From Blastocystis hominis (Eukaryota; Sar; Bigyra; Opalinata; Blastocystidae): a DNA stretch of 64,000 nt. The stretch covers positions 124,001 through 188,000 of the forward strand of contig NW_013171831.1 of assembly GCF_000151665.1 (NCBI RefSeq). Reading direction: 5' to 3'. Position numbers and translations under genes: made by a program. The first letter of the stretch is position 1. Every line of letters begins with the position of its first letter. Positions 1 through 11,010 of the stretch are shown here, in pieces. The notes under the pieces are model-generated. The model made no database searches. It was not told the DNA's origin and saw only the letters and a program-made list of their open reading frames with translations.

Positions 1-1368
1 CCGCATAGGCGGTTCGTGGCGTACGCTCCCCCGCAGAAAGATGTGTTCGGCAACTGGAAGCAGCCCAAGGGAAAAGAGGTGGTGCTTCAGGATGAAACGC
101 CCGAGAAGAGCGAAACGCCCGAGAAGAGCGAAACTCCCGAGAAGAGCGAAACTCCTATCAAGGATGAAACTCCTGTCAAGGACGAAACGCCCACCAAGGA
201 TGAAACTCCTACCAAGGATGAAACTCCTACCAAGGATGAAACTCCTGTCAAGGATGAAACGCCCTCAAAAAATGAAACTCCTTCTGTGGAAACTCCCACC
301 AAGGATGAAACCCCCGCCATTCAGCCGTCCCAAACGGAGGAATCGTGGAAAACGGTGAGGGAGAAACCCCGAAAAAGTAGAAACAGTGGAACCGTGGAAA
401 TGGAGGGAAGGAAAAAGGCCCCAACTCTGCCAAAACTCAACTACAAAAAAATCATACAGAAATCGTTGAAACCCGCGGAACCCATTCCCGCGGTTATCAC
501 AGGACCCATCCCTCCTGCAGCACCCGCCACTTCGGCTTCGCCTGCTTCGCCTGCTTCGTCTGCTTCGCCTGCCGCGCAACCCGCGCAAACCGCGCAAGCC
601 GCACCGTCTTCCAACCCACCGAATGAAACTCCCAAAACCGAATCCAAATTAATAAATGAAACTCCCTCGTTAACGTCGTTTCTTTCTTCGCTTCCGCCCC
701 TTCAAGACACGCTTCCCACCGATGAAACTCCCTCACAAGACTATGAAACTCCCTTCCATCGATTCCCCGCGGGGATCTCTTACAACCTTGATTTCGATTA
801 TGGACAGGCGTATGGATTTGGGTCGTTTGATGCCAGTATGGCCCCATACCCCTATTATTACAACACTCCCGATCCCTTGTCGTATCCGTTCCAATCGAGT
901 TTCCCTCCCAAAACACATTACGGAGAATGGAGGGAACGCGAAATGGATTTAGAACGAGATTCCTGGTTCCTTCCGATGAGGGAGGATTATAGAGATGTGA
1001 GAAATGAATATTTTGGACATAGCAATAATAATAATAATAATAATAATAATGGGATGAATTATTCAAATGAAGAATTACAGGTAAGAGAAGATGGAGGGAA
1101 ATGATGAGTAGAAAGTTTTGGAAAAGTCGAATCCGTCGGCAAGAGCTTCGGGAATTACCGTTGCACAGTATTTGGGACTCGATCTGGACTCTGCAACCGA
1201 TGCTCAACTTTCGATTTTGATGGATATGCACATGGAGGTACGAGAAGATAGGAAACATAAATTGCATAGGCTATAAAGCAGATTACTGGAATGAAAGTGA
1301 GATTGGCAAGAACTGCTGAAAGACAAAAGATGATGTATAGAAAAGATGTGCCATATGATGAAATGTAA
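1..1368 (+). CDS. DETP-repeat low-complexity protein (5' partial)
   Basis: The gene is open from the left edge and its start lies outside the window. Three exons are seen: up to 1080, 1112-1237 and 1270-1368, with introns of 31 nt (1081-1111) and 32 nt (1238-1269), both phase 0, ending at TAA 1366-1368. The N-terminal half holds more than ten copies of a six-residue repeat built on ETP (DETPTK, DETPVK, SETPEK), then Lys-rich, Ala/Pro/Ser-rich and Tyr/Pro-rich stretches and a poly-Asn run coded by (AAT)n. The C-terminal part (ending RKDVPYDEM) is charged and helical-looking. I recognise no domain and give no function; the composition suggests an intrinsically disordered scaffold. TGTTTGTT at 1380-1387 marks the 3' end. 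The repeat is partly a DNA-level effect, because the word GAAAC[T/G]CC that codes for ETP also occurs in other frames elsewhere. Confidence 0.75.
91..348 (+). repeat. 18-bp tandem repeat coding for DETP-type hexapeptides
   Basis: Roughly a dozen degenerate 18-bp units of the type GATGAAACTCCTACCAAG are in register with the reading frame, so the repeat can grow or shrink without breaking the protein. Confidence 0.9.
1022..1051 (+). repeat. (AAT)n microsatellite inside coding sequence
   Basis: About nine uninterrupted AAT units code for a poly-Asn run in the DETP-repeat protein. Confidence 0.9.
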
Positions 1369-1451
1369 GTCTTTTCCTTTGTTTGTTTATATTCACGTGC
1401 TCGGTGATCACTGTCTTATATGATTCATTAAACATACTATTGGTTATTATA

Positions 1452-1723
1452 ATGGATACAAAGAAGGAAGACGCTATCCGACAACTAAAATTATTGGTCG
1501 GGTCTCTATCCTCCATGCATAGAGTTCGCGTAGTGACAGCCATTATATTCTACTCTAGAACTATTTAATCGAACATCCAGACCGTATTCCAGAGTACATT
1601 GAACAACTTTCTGCTTCTCTTGACAAAGAAGTGGGCTCGGAGAATAGCTATTCACTCTAGATCCTGGATGTTTTATTCTCGGACGATGGCCGTGTGTTAG
1701 CCGATATCCTCACCAATCTCTAG
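1452..1723 (+). CDS. Small 70-residue protein, unrecognised
   Basis: Three exons (1452-1529, 1559-1630, 1661-1723) join in phase 0 around introns of 29 nt (1530-1558) and 30 nt (1631-1660). They give a 70-residue acidic, probably all-helical protein from MDTKKEDAIRQL to ADILTNL, ending at TAG 1721-1723. Each exon is a whole number of codons and stops appear when the introns are read through, which supports the model. A TGTTTCTT variant of the 3' element starts about 6 nt after the stop. No family is recognised; the helical pattern would suit a small complex subunit, but that is inference only. Confidence 0.6.
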
Positions 1724-1793
1724 TTTTCTGTTTCTTACAAACACAATTCTACAATCTATCAATAGTAATTTCACTCTCTCCCTCTCCTTCTCC

Positions 1794-3199
1794 TTATTCG
1801 CTCATCCTTCTCAACATGTCCACAATAAAGTCATGATCTTCGTCCTGCCATCGTCCCTGCACCAGATTCAAATACTGTTCCAGCAGCCCTCGTACATTAC
1901 ACGACAGCAAATACAGCCGCGTCGCATCATCACACTCGCAAATAAAGTTGCAAATCACCACCATCGACCGCCTCGCCGCCTCGAATTCGATCGAACTCGA
2001 CTGTGGATTCAGCGCCTGCACGTTCCCCACCAGCGTCTCGAGGATCCCCGTGTCGTAGAGCGCCTGGCTGCACGTTCCTCCGGACAGATTCATCCAATTG
2101 AAGATCACTTCCAACCGGAGCAGAAAATCCCCGTTATTTTTGTCAAAATAAACGCGGGAGAGGAACGCCAAATACCCGTTCTGCAGAAGATAGCTCGCGT
2201 AGAGATCGTTCTCCGCGATAATGTTCCCGAGGGTCTCCAAGATCGATTTGGTCGGGTAATTCAGCGACTCTTCCAGACGCTCTTCGATCGACGCCGTCAC
2301 CGATGCGTCCATTCGTTTGATGCACTCCCCCGCGATTTTCATCAGTGGCATGCCCTGGAAGATGAGCCGGTCCCGCGGGAAATACGATATTGACGGGATT
2401 GCTCTCGAGAACGGATTGGACAAGCTGCAAAACGTCGCTCAGAATGCCCGTGTGGATCTCGAGGGGCTTCGGAGCGGTCAAAAGACGAAGATAAAGTGAT
2501 TGGATGAGCTGGAGATGCGATAAACCGCGGTTCTGGAGAAGATTCTGGTTCACCACGGCGTTGCGAAGGCAGAAGACGCAGTTCTCCATGATCTCCTGGT
2601 TCAAAAGATACTGAAAGGATGAAGGAGTGGAGGGAAGCAAGTACTTTGTTGAGAAGCTGGAGAACGACGTCAATAATGCCGCTTGAGACGAGAATGTTGC
2701 GGCATTTGTCTTCTCCGCAGAGATTCCCTGCAAAGAACAGCGCTACCGAAAGATAAGACTTGTCTTTGCAGTTTTTGAGCTGGTTTAGCAAGATAGGACC
2801 CACTCCAGAGTAGAACACTTCCAGAGTCTACACAATTCATTCATTTATACCCTATCCATCCATACTTGCTCCGCTGTTCCAGAGGCAATATTTCCCAAGA
2901 TCCAAGCACACTCCAAATTAACGTTCACAGATGGGCACTGTAAACCCACAATCAACGTAGGAATGATTCCCTGCTCAATGAGAAGACCGTAAGGACTATC
3001 ATTTCCTTTCTCTCAAAAATCGTCCAAAACTCGTACGCATCGTAATAGCTCCGCGTATTTTTTTCAAAACATCAAGTTGACTATTAATCTGGTCCTTGTT
3101 AAGAGTTTGGCACAGGGATACAAGTTCCTACACCATCATTCCATTCTCTTAGAGTATTACTTCGTTTGAAATAGGCTGCGTGTCAAAAGTCAAACTCAT
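1794..3199 (-). CDS. Importin-alpha-like armadillo-repeat protein
   Basis: The start codon is at 3199 (MSLTFDTQPISNE) and the stop at 1794-1796; about six exons are separated by introns of roughly 31-38 nt. The product consists of armadillo repeats. Segments such as ECAWILGNIASGT and SVALFFAGNLCGEDKC show the ALGNIA/W-N ladder typical of importin-alpha, the adaptor that carries nuclear-localisation-signal cargo with importin-beta. The usual N-terminal importin-beta-binding domain is not visible, and the protein (about 400 residues) is shorter than canonical importin-alpha (about 520), so it may be a divergent paralogue or another ARM protein. One intron (joining NPVNI to GMPLMK) ends in CAG rather than TAG. 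Confidence 0.7.
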
Positions 3200-3334
3200 T
3201 TCCGATATGCCAATGTTGATTGATTGATTGTTTGGTGGTTGTTTGGTGGTTGTTTAGGTTCGATTAGTTTTTTTCCTTTTTATTCAATTCACCTTCCATC
3301 TTATATCAGGTCATTTTGGCAGCTTCAAAATGGA

Positions 3335-3405
3335 GCAATAGTAGTCAAGTGGTAAGATAGGTCCCTGCCACGGATCAGGCCCGGGTTCGATTCCCGGCTA
3401 TTGCA
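3335..3405 (+). tRNA. tRNA-Gly (anticodon GCC)
   Basis: This is a 71-nt cloverleaf with acceptor stem GCAATAG (3335-3341) pairing with CTATTGC (3398-3404) and discriminator A at 3405. The anticodon loop CTGCCAC puts GCC at 3367-3369, between stem halves GGTCC and GGATC. The T arm contains the B-box GGTTCGATTCC and the D arm the A-box TAGTCAAGTGG. No intron and no encoded CCA. A T-rich run follows, as expected for RNA polymerase III termination. The gene sits between two divergent protein genes. Confidence 0.97.
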
Positions 3406-3442
3406 TTTATTCTTTTTCATCGATTTTTCCTCATTTTTTGGT

Positions 3443-5701
3443 ATGCAGCCAAGTGCTCAAGAAAAATTCGATGATCTACTAGAGAAATATTGTGAAAATG
3501 GGTGTTTGAATTCGCTTAATGTACATCGCTAACTGATTTTCCTTTTTGATAGAACGTGAAGTGTCGCCTCAAATCCATTATCAGTCTCTCCGTGTTAACT
3601 GATGATATGGCGAACCATTTTTTGGAGAAAGCCGAATCGTTTTTATCGCTTTTTGCTCTATCTCCAGTATGTTGGAAGAACTGAATTTTATTGTAGGAAA
3701 GTGCATGGGTTGAAGTTGGTCAGATTTGTGATGACCCCACTATGAATCATCCCAATTACCGCTATTTTATGAGGATTGTAAATTGTGTATTGGTTTTGTT
3801 GATGAGTAGCTTATTGTTATATGTTATAGGAGTCAGCAAGACACCTCTTTTGACTTTGTCTTCCAGAGCGTGTTGAATTCGCCATACTCCTATAACGCAA
3901 TTCGTCAAATGGTTCAAATAGCTGCTTTATGTACATGTCCCATTTTGTGCTTGTAATTCTGAAGATGCTACGGATAACAAAGACGTCAGTAGACACGCCA
4001 GAATTCTATCCGATTTTTTCCTTTCCGATCACATTTTAGATTATTGTAATCCATTTCTTTTTTCTCTCTGTCTTACTTCAAGCATTCTCAATGTCAATTA
4101 TTGCTGAATACGTGAACAGCGTATTCAAATTGTTTCAAACCCTTTCCTCCTCACCTCTCTCCTCCTTTCTGCACCATAAAGACATGGAATTCACCTATTT
4201 AATTCTGGGTTATCTCGTTCTCACCGCCTTCAATTTCATGGTGGATCGCGACATCGTCAGTCCCAACAACATCGATCGCGAGCGTTTCTACATCATTCTC
4301 CGTCGACTCAAACTCCCGTCCTTCTTCTATATGCGTATTTCTTTTTTGTTTGTTTGAGGTGATGCGCAGCGTATCAAGTGGGAAACATCGATCCCTTCGC
4401 TGGAGAAGAGAGCTGCGACGCGATGATTAAACAGTACTTGCTCTTTTCGAAGGGGCGCTTGTTGCTTTTGTTTGTTTCTGTGCTTTGTGTTACGTAGTGT
4501 GGATGCATGGCGAGGGATTTACCAATTCCCGTTTGGCCTGGCGCATTCCTACGCTTATTTTGCATGCCAAACCATTCCAATCGCTTACTTGGCCCAATTC
4601 CACATCAAATACCAACCCGTATCTTTTTTCTTCTTCCACTCTTTGATTCTCCCATAGAAATACTCTCTTTTATTCCCCGTTTTGCTCGACTTGATCAGAG
4701 AAACGCCTCCGGGCACCGTCGTGATTGACGTTTGTCCCTATTCGTTTCATCTGTTCCACGAGAATTACTGGATTTATATGCTTCAAATGATTTCCTTCAA
4801 ACAACTCAGCGAGATTCGACAGCTCTCCAAAGTGATGATCGATTTTGATTGGCAGGTCGTCACCAACGGCACCGAAGCCACGCTCATCAAGCGATTGTTC
4901 ACCGCTTTACACGAAGACTCCGTGTAGAAAACCCCCGATTTTTGGAATGTAGAATCCCGGTCTGTTTGTATCTGCTCGTGCAGCAACTGACCGATTTCCG
5001 CTCCCGCAAAGTGCTCTGCGCTGCCGAGCTTCCCGACGATCCCCGCGGTTCTGACGACTCCCGCGGTTCTGAAGCGCTTCTGTTCTACGCGCCTCGGAAA
5101 TCGTCGAAGCTGAAAAACACGCTGGCGTTTCAATTCCACCCCGACACAGAAGCCGTTTTTTCCCACGTGACCAGCCAACTCATGATCAAACCGCGGTTTT
5201 CTCTCTTTTCGGAGGCCATGACCGTTACCTTTTTAGCCAATGATTCGGTTTCCTTTTGTTGTGACTTCATCGAATCGCGTATGTCGTCGCGCTGCTTCGT
5301 CGATTCCCATTTTCCCGCCATTTGTAACGCCCTCCGCGTGATGCTCGTCACGCTGCTTTCGTAGCGATTCCCGCGGGATTTCATGTAGGTTTCGCGCGGC
5401 GCCCACGTTTTTGCATGTAAAAACCGCGGGGAAATTGGCGGGGCTGTTGGCGGGAATGTTGAAAAGTGGGGATTTAAAGATGGGGAGAGCGGTGTGGAAC
5501 ATGGGGAATTTGGTGCGAGAAACGTTCGGGAAATTTGTGAGCGAAGGATTGAATGGAGAGAAGCAGAAGCTGATGGAGATGGTGGCTGCTGGAAAGAAGC
5601 CGCAGCTGAAGGGAGAGATTGCGATGTACGATGCACTGAGGGAGTTGTATGAAAAATTGAAGGAACTGTTCGGATTGTTGGGGTATGAAATCACTCTTTG
5701 A
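3443..5701 (+). CDS. Large helical protein, unrecognised
   Basis: A multi-exon gene starts MQPSAQEKFDDLLEKYCENG at 3443 and reads through about nine introns of roughly 28-39 nt (examples: gtatgttgg...tag near 3669; 4932-4960, 29 nt, giving EDSV-IPVCLYLL; gtagcgatt...tag near 5361). It ends GYEITL with TGA at 5699-5701. The product is estimated at 650-700 residues, mostly helical, with several hydrophobic stretches (TYLILGYLVLTAFNFMV; CPYSFHLFHENYWIYMLQM) but no convincing membrane topology. I cannot assign a family. Two introns contain the word CCCGCGG. The stop is followed directly by TTGTTTGAG, and the next gene starts 16 nt after the stop. Confidence 0.65.
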
Positions 5702-5717
5702 CTTGTTTGAGAAATTC

Positions 5718-6190
5718 ATGAGCGAACCAGGCCAAACGGATATCGATCCCATTGTACAATATGTGATATTAAGAAAGGTACTGGAAAAACTAGGGATTGC
5801 GAACTAGGATTTGATTAAATCGAAAAAGTGGAATTTAGGTGCAATTGTCGCTCAGGGATGTCATGGTACTATACGAAATCCAGAACTCAAGGTTAGCTTC
5901 GACGGCTGCTCTCTGGACGTATCGCAATGATCCGGTGGTTTTACAGTACTGTGAGAATTTGGAGGAGTGGATTTTTGGCAAATGGGTGAACATGTAGCAT
6001 GCACAAAGTGATTTTAGAGGCAAAGGACGATATGGAATTGGTCGACATAGCGTCCACATTAAAGGCGAACTCCATTGAACATGTTCTGTGGAGAGAGCAA
6101 CCAGAGAACGTAATAACTGCACTGGCTACCAAGCCCTGCGTGAAGAGTGCCTTTGGAACTTTACTGCGACATCTACGTTTGTTGAAATAG
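5718..6190 (+). CDS. PTRHD1: Peptidyl-tRNA hydrolase domain protein (PTRHD1/PTH2 family)
   Basis: Four exons give a product of about 126 residues: MSEPGQTDIDPIVQYVILRK, DLIKSKKWNLGAIVAQGCH, ASTAALWTYRNDPVVLQYCE, then MHKVILEAKDDMELVDIA through WREQPENVITALATKPC to LLK. The introns are 30, 31 and 31 nt. The order of the PTH2 fold is intact: the YVILRKDL strand, the GAIVAQGCHAS helix that carries the conserved His/Ala positions, HKVILEA, and LWREQPENVITALATKP, which matches the WxEQPEN...TALA block of PTRHD1. PTH2-type enzymes cleave peptidyl-tRNA that has dropped off ribosomes; PTRHD1 itself is less well characterised. TAG 6188-6190 is followed after 6 nt by TGTTTGTT (6197-6204). Confidence 0.9.
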
Positions 6191-6245
6191 AGTGCCTGTT
6201 TGTTAAACTCCCCATTGCCATATTTTATTCTGGTATTATTATATC

Positions 6246-7090
6246 ATGAAGTACTTTGTTGCTATCACTCGTACCTTGCGTTCTCCACATCTCATATAGT
6301 TCTTGCTGTGGTTCTCAGTCTGAAATGTGCTCAGGATGGAGTTTGGCCTGAAACGGAAAGCGGAGTCGATGTGGCTGTGGACTGTCCTGCTGGCAAGTAC
6401 GGAAAGATGACCCGTTACTGCCATGAGGTTTCAGAGAATGTAACACAATGGGATGATCCTGTAACTACCTACTGCCTCGATTTGGTGCCTGCTGCTGGCC
6501 TGGCCAACATTGACTTTGTTTTCAATGTTTCCGGTTCTCGTACTCGCTTCATCGAGTACAACTCTCATGGCTTCCCCAATGGAATTCGTGAGGCCTATGA
6601 TGTGAAGAAGACAACCGTGTCTGTCCATCGTATTACCGAGGAGCCTAACTGGGTACTTTCTTTTTTATCCAATGTGATTGTCTAGTTCTCTACCGTCCAG
6701 ATCCGCGTCACTCTTCCCAAGGAGGAGGGCATCGCGTTCTACAAGGCCATCTCGTCGATCGAGAACGCCCGAGCGGTCGCTGAGCATCTGCAGCGGAACA
6801 ATAACATCGGATTCCGCTACCAGTACCTCACGCTCAACGGAGAGAAGCACTGCGACATCTTCTTCGTCGGCGAGCGCGTGCTGACGCTCGGTCCCGATCC
6901 CACGGAGGCGCCGACGGTGCTGCCGACGCCGGAGCCTGAGGAGATGACGTTTGCGAAGTACTTGAAGGAGCATTTGTTGTGGATTGTGATCTGTGTGGTG
7001 GAGCTGATTGTGATCATCGTTGCGTTTGCCACACGGAAGCCGGTGCAGAAGACCGAAGAGAAGAGTTCATTGGCTACTCCTTTTGTCTAA
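6246..7090 (+). CDS. Secreted/type I membrane protein with HRM-like Cys module
   Basis: Three exons with introns at 6271-6299 (29 nt) and 6653-6685 (33 nt) give about 260 residues. An N-terminal signal peptide (MKYFVAITLLAVVLSLKCAQ) is followed by a module W-P-x-T...CPAGKYGKMTRYCHEV...W-x-D-P...YC, which resembles the hormone-receptor-motif/pre-GAIN pattern of adhesion receptors. A mixed domain, a Pro/Thr-rich stalk (TEAPTVLPTPEPEE), one membrane helix (LLWIVICVVELIVIIVAFA) and a short basic tail follow. It is predicted to be exported and anchored in the plasma membrane or an endomembrane; the ligand is unknown. Stop TAA 7088-7090 is followed by TTGTTTCTC. Confidence 0.8.
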
Positions 7091-7118
7091 TTGTTTCTCT
7101 TTGTTGAACACCTTTTGA

Positions 7119-8639
7119 ATGTACTCTTATAATCTGAGTGAGAGCGAGGAGGACGATGTGGATGACGTGGGAAATCAACCGGTTGTCAACATTAGGTTCG
7201 ATACAATGGCTATGCGTGGGACGAAGTGATGATGCCAAAACAAACAAGGAAACCAAAGCAGAATGACGTTTCGAGCAACATGGAGAGTCTTTTGCAGGAT
7301 TCGAACGAATCTGTATGCCTGTATTATATTCTGCATTGTAGTTATTTGAAGTGAAGCCGAATGCGGGTAATCCGCATGGACGACTGACCGAAGCATCTTT
7401 TCAAAAACCAAAGTACCTTTTGCTTGATCACCTCGCTCCGGTGATCTCTCAGCAGTCTAGTAAGCCAATTTCACTGACTTGGATAATGCCTCCAAAAGAG
7501 CCTCGTACTGTAACGTTCCTTCTGTGATGTGTAGCAGCTCCAAAGAGTGCTCCAGTGAAGGAAAAGGAGTCAATCAGGGAGGGGGAGTTCAAGTCATGTT
7601 TCGCATCAGGATCTGAGGCGGCTCCAATTCCCGCGGTATCCGAATCTACACTTCCCAAGGCTCCTGTTACTCCTGTTGCTCCTATTGCTCCACCACCTCC
7701 CTCCACAACGACTTCCGCTGCACCTTCGCGATGGAGGGAGATTTCGTCTTCCTTATTTCCGAGAATTATTTCATCTCAGACTCGTTTCCACAAGGTGCAA
7801 AGTCCAGGAACGGTAGAACCAAACAAACACGACAACGAAACACAATCAAAGTCGATTCGCTCAAATCCCATCCAAAACCCAACGAACCAAAATGCAGTAT
7901 CTAAAAATATAAATTATAAAAATAAAAATAAAAAACAAGCAGAAAACAAAATTGATTGGAGCCTTTTGAACAAAGCCAAGATTTCCCTCCATCACGTAGA
8001 AACCACACGACCACGCCCTGCAGCCACTCCCTTGCCATTATCGCAATGTATGGAGATGGGCCTTGGCGCAAGTTCACAATCCAGCTCATTTCGATCGAAC
8101 AAGCGGAACATGCGTAATGATCAGAGCTTATCGGGAAAGGAGTGGCGAGAAACGCTGAATGCGGAGAGTGAGCATCTGCCCAGCGAATCGTCTTCCGCTT
8201 CCGCAGTGAAGGGAAATGTTACCGCGCAATTGATGCAATGCATTTTGGATCGAGAGAAAATTCACGTGTCTCCCCTTACGGCAGATCATGGAGTGGTGGT
8301 GGTTTGCGAGGAGGAAGCTTCTGTGTTGAAACTAGTTCTGTGGATGATCGATGGGGAGTTCAAAGATAAACTTATGATGATGGTGTTGTCGAATTACATG
8401 AACCGATTGATTGGGATTCAAGCTGGCGTAACGGTATGTTTGGAGAACGAGTGCCATGTAGATTGCGCTCGGCAGTGGATACCAAGTCATTTTGTCTCCT
8501 GACATGATGCCAATCGTTGTGGGGATCCAGTCCATTCGAGTGGATTCATTACCAACCAGGGGAATTTCAGAAGGTTTGAATGGAAAGAGGCATTGAATTG
8601 TAGAATTGCTGCAAGAGTTGTTTAAAGGCTATTTGCAAT
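7119..8639 (+). CDS. Unrecognised acidic/Ser-rich protein with folded C-terminus; stop made by poly(A)
   Basis: The gene starts MYSYNLSESEEDDVDDV at 7119. Five introns are inferred, including 29 nt (gtgggaaat...tag), 29 nt before LFEVKPNAG, 30 nt giving KEPPAPKSAPV, 28 nt near 8433 and 30 nt near 8573. The middle is a disordered Pro/Ser/Asn/Lys-rich stretch. The C-terminal ~140 residues (QLMQCILDREKI...GVVVVCEEEASVLKL...LGSGYQVILSPDMMPIVVG) look folded. No family is recognised. The frame passes EELLQELFKGYLQ and then meets T8639, 5 nt upstream of TGTTTGTT (8645-8652); polyadenylation after that T gives UAA. The next encoded in-frame stop lies beyond the element. Confidence 0.65.
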
Positions 8640-8644
8640 GGATT

Positions 8645-8652
8645 TGTTTGTT
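8645..8652 (+). terminator. Poly(A) downstream element TGTTTGTT
   Basis: Spacer of 5 nt (GGATT) from T8639, the first base of the stop codon completed by the tail. Confidence 0.8.
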
Positions 8653-8834
8653 CCCGAACCACACATAAACACTGCTCTTTAGCGAATCGTTTTGGAAACG
8701 GGCGTCATTCAGGTGAAATGAACTCACAATCTCATCTACAATGCTCCTTTATGACTTTTTTCAATCATCGTATACACATTCCAAAAATACATAGAAATCC
8801 AATTTTTCTCAGACATTCCAACTTCTCTTATTGT

Positions 8835-9401
8835 ATGGACTCTACGGAGAATATCTCTTCGGAAGCAACATGGGTGGTCTCTAGTGCAGAGTTGGATCAT
8901 GGAGTTGGGAACATGATCGATGGAAATGTACAAAACAATTATCATCTATCATAGTAGATCGCAACATACTGGCAATCCAATGGAGAAGGTCCTCATGTGA
9001 TCGAAATTCATGTACCATCAATCTCTGTGAAGTTTAACCGGTAGTTTGCTTCAAGGAAAATAATTACTTGCATTCGCTTTTACATAAGTTATGCCACAGA
9101 TACAACCTATTCGCCTTTGCTCATATCGGTCCTGTATGGAGATGATGGTTCTACATTCCAAGAGTACGAAACGTTTCAAGTGGGCGAAATCAACGACTGG
9201 TACACGTTGCAAACCACGGTGGATGGCGAGCCGCTCAAGGCCTTTTCGCTCCAAGTGGTGATTAGTGAGATGCATCACAGTGGAAAGAACACCCGACTTC
9301 GCCAGGTGGAGATCATTTCCCCAAAGGAATCATCCTCAACGTCTCTGGATCTCTTTACCTACTCTGATCCCTATCTAAACACCTTTCTATCAATTCGTTA
9401 G
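8835..9401 (+). CDS. APC10: Anaphase-promoting complex subunit 10 (DOC1)
   Basis: The gene starts at 8835 and gives about 165 residues. The DOC domain is recognisable throughout: SSAELDHGVGNMIDGNIATYWQSNGEGPHVIEI, then ISYATDTTYSPLLISVLYGDDG, GEINDWYTLQ, and NTRLRQVEIISPKESS. The product ends YLNTFLSIR; the C-terminal Ile-Arg is the IR tail with which APC10 docks on a TPR subunit of the complex. APC10 contributes to destruction-box recognition by this cell-cycle ubiquitin ligase. Introns are 30 nt (after DGN) and a short second one (about 24 nt) before KIITCIRFYIS. TAG 9399-9401 is followed by TTTGTTTACT. Confidence 0.93.
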
Positions 9402-9443
9402 TTTGTTTACTATGTTTTTTTTCTTTCTCTCATTCTTTCTTTA

Positions 9444-9451
9444 AACAAACA
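9444..9451 (-). terminator. Poly(A) downstream element TGTTTGTT
   Basis: Spacer of 4 nt from T9456, completing UAA for the Ser/acidic-rich protein. Confidence 0.7.
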
Positions 9452-9455
9452 ATCA

Positions 9456-10321
9456 AAGCCCTTCCTCCCTGTTGTTTAATCTCCTCATCCTCCGAGTCCC
9501 ACACATTCTCTCTTTCCTGAGCTTCGATCGAATTCGATCGCGTTCGCGTATTTATAAAACTGGGTCTGTCCGCTTCCACAAACGTCCGAGCAGGCGGAGG
9601 AATGCTCAGTTCGTCTAGAACCAGCGGCGCTTCCTGATTCTCATCCTCGATAAACGTTTGCTCGAGAAGTCCGCTCTCTTCCAGAATGCTTCGCTCGTTT
9701 ATTACGCTCAGATTCGTTATGGATTGAGGATAGTGGAGCAGCGAGCGGGGCATGAACCCTGGATCACTACCGATAAAACAAACAGAGAAATAAAAAACGG
9801 TTCGATCGTTTCTTCTACGGTTATATTCAAAGAATCTGGCTCGCTAGGCTTGTCGATGAACGAGCTCTTCAACGAGGAGAGAGGACGCACGTCCAAATCG
9901 TCCAGAACCGAGTGGTCTACAGAGGGAACAATTCGGCTGGTGATTAGAGAGCGGTTTAGTGGAGAATCGAAGGATGGCTGGCTAATTTGAGATATATTGG
10001 TCACTTCCGGCTCGATAACCACGTTGTCGGAGCGCGGTTCAATCGGCGCAACGTTTAGAGGGACTTTCTAAGAATCAACAGCTACTCTTTCCGATTACTG
10101 TAGGAGACGACATTTCTACATACGGACGACTCGTCTCACTTATTCCCATGGGAGTATCCTTCACAGGAGGAACAGAACTAGAAAAGAACGTTTTCCCAAT
10201 AACTCGAACTCTATTTCATCTAGCGTATTAACTACGTAGCGCAGATTATTGAGTACGATACTCTAGAAACAACAATCATCAATCTCAAGTATACAAGAGT
10301 TTCGATGGTACTAACTTCCAT
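9456..10321 (-). CDS. Disordered Ser/acidic-rich protein, unrecognised; stop made by poly(A)
   Basis: The start is at 10321 (MEVSTIETL), with introns of 32 nt (to SIVLNNLRYVVNTLDEIEF), 26 nt (to DSVPPVKDTPMG) and about 31 nt (to KVPLNVAPIEP). The rest is rich in Ser, Asp and Leu (SVLDDLDVRPLSSLKSSFID; NERSILEESGLLEQTFIEDE) and looks disordered with short linear motifs. One join near 9770-9850 is unclear: a TGTTTGTT also occurs there, so two genes are possible, a short one starting at 9753 (MPRSLLHY) and an upstream one. The 3' end has T9456 in codon position 1, 4 nt before the element at 9451-9444. No function is assigned. Confidence 0.5.
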
Positions 10322-10454
10322 TATAACGAGTACCCACTCGAAAACAAGCAAAATCCAGTGTGAAAAGAAATCTGTTTGGGATTGTGTTTGCTACATTCGA
10401 GGGCATTGATCAGCGAGTGAAATTCAACAAAAACGTCAAAAAAGAGTACATGAG

Positions 10455-10818
10455 TTAACAGCCTCCACGCAACGCCAACACCATATTAATCACAGTTCCG
10501 CTTGTAAGCTGATACGACCGAAGCGTTTTATCGTCCGTCCTTGACATGAATGAAACTCGGTACACATTACATCACTTTCCCCTTCACAATCAGTCGAAAC
10601 TGGTCCGGAGAGATTCCTTCCTTTTCCATCAGCGACTTTTTCAAATCGGCAACCTACATCCTTATTCCTTTTTCCACTGCAATCTACTGTTAAATTATCG
10701 TCCAAGTTGAAATCACGCTAAAGGAGTCATAAAAAACAAACCAAGCCTACTTTTCTCCCGGACACAGTCTAGAGGTCAATGATTCATTCGAGCATCTTAC
10801 CTTGATAATAATTTGCAT
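10455..10818 (-). CDS. NEDD8/ubiquitin-like modifier ending LRGG-Cys
   Basis: Five exons in only 77 codons: MQIIIK, TVSGRK, RDFNLDDNLT, VADLKKSLMEKEGISPDQ...IVKGKVM, TDDKTLRSYQLTSGTVINMV...RGGC, with introns of 32, 33, 34 and 31 nt. The beta-grasp pattern of ubiquitin is intact (MQI-IKT; L-EKEGI-PDQFRLI-KGK; TL-SY-L-SGT-INMVL). The Ala of LALRGG is the NEDD8-type residue (ubiquitin has LRLRGG). A single Cys follows the GG, so a protease would have to trim it before activation by an E1. Residues such as Lys48 are not conserved in a way that identifies it as ubiquitin. The most likely role is a cullin modifier or another ubiquitin-like tag. Stop TAA is at 10455-10457. Confidence 0.88.
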
Positions 10819-11010
10819 GAGATTTGATTTGAGATAAGAGGAAACTGAAGTTCATAAATTCGCTTCCAGCAAATCAATTTTTGTTGCCTATCAAAGTAAG
10901 TAGTTGAACAAGAGTGATTGAGTGTGTGCATACTCGCAACCGATCGTTCTGGTGCTTCTCTTTGTGAGATGCAGCAATTTTGTCGTTGCAAGAGAATGGA
11001 TGGAAGACGG

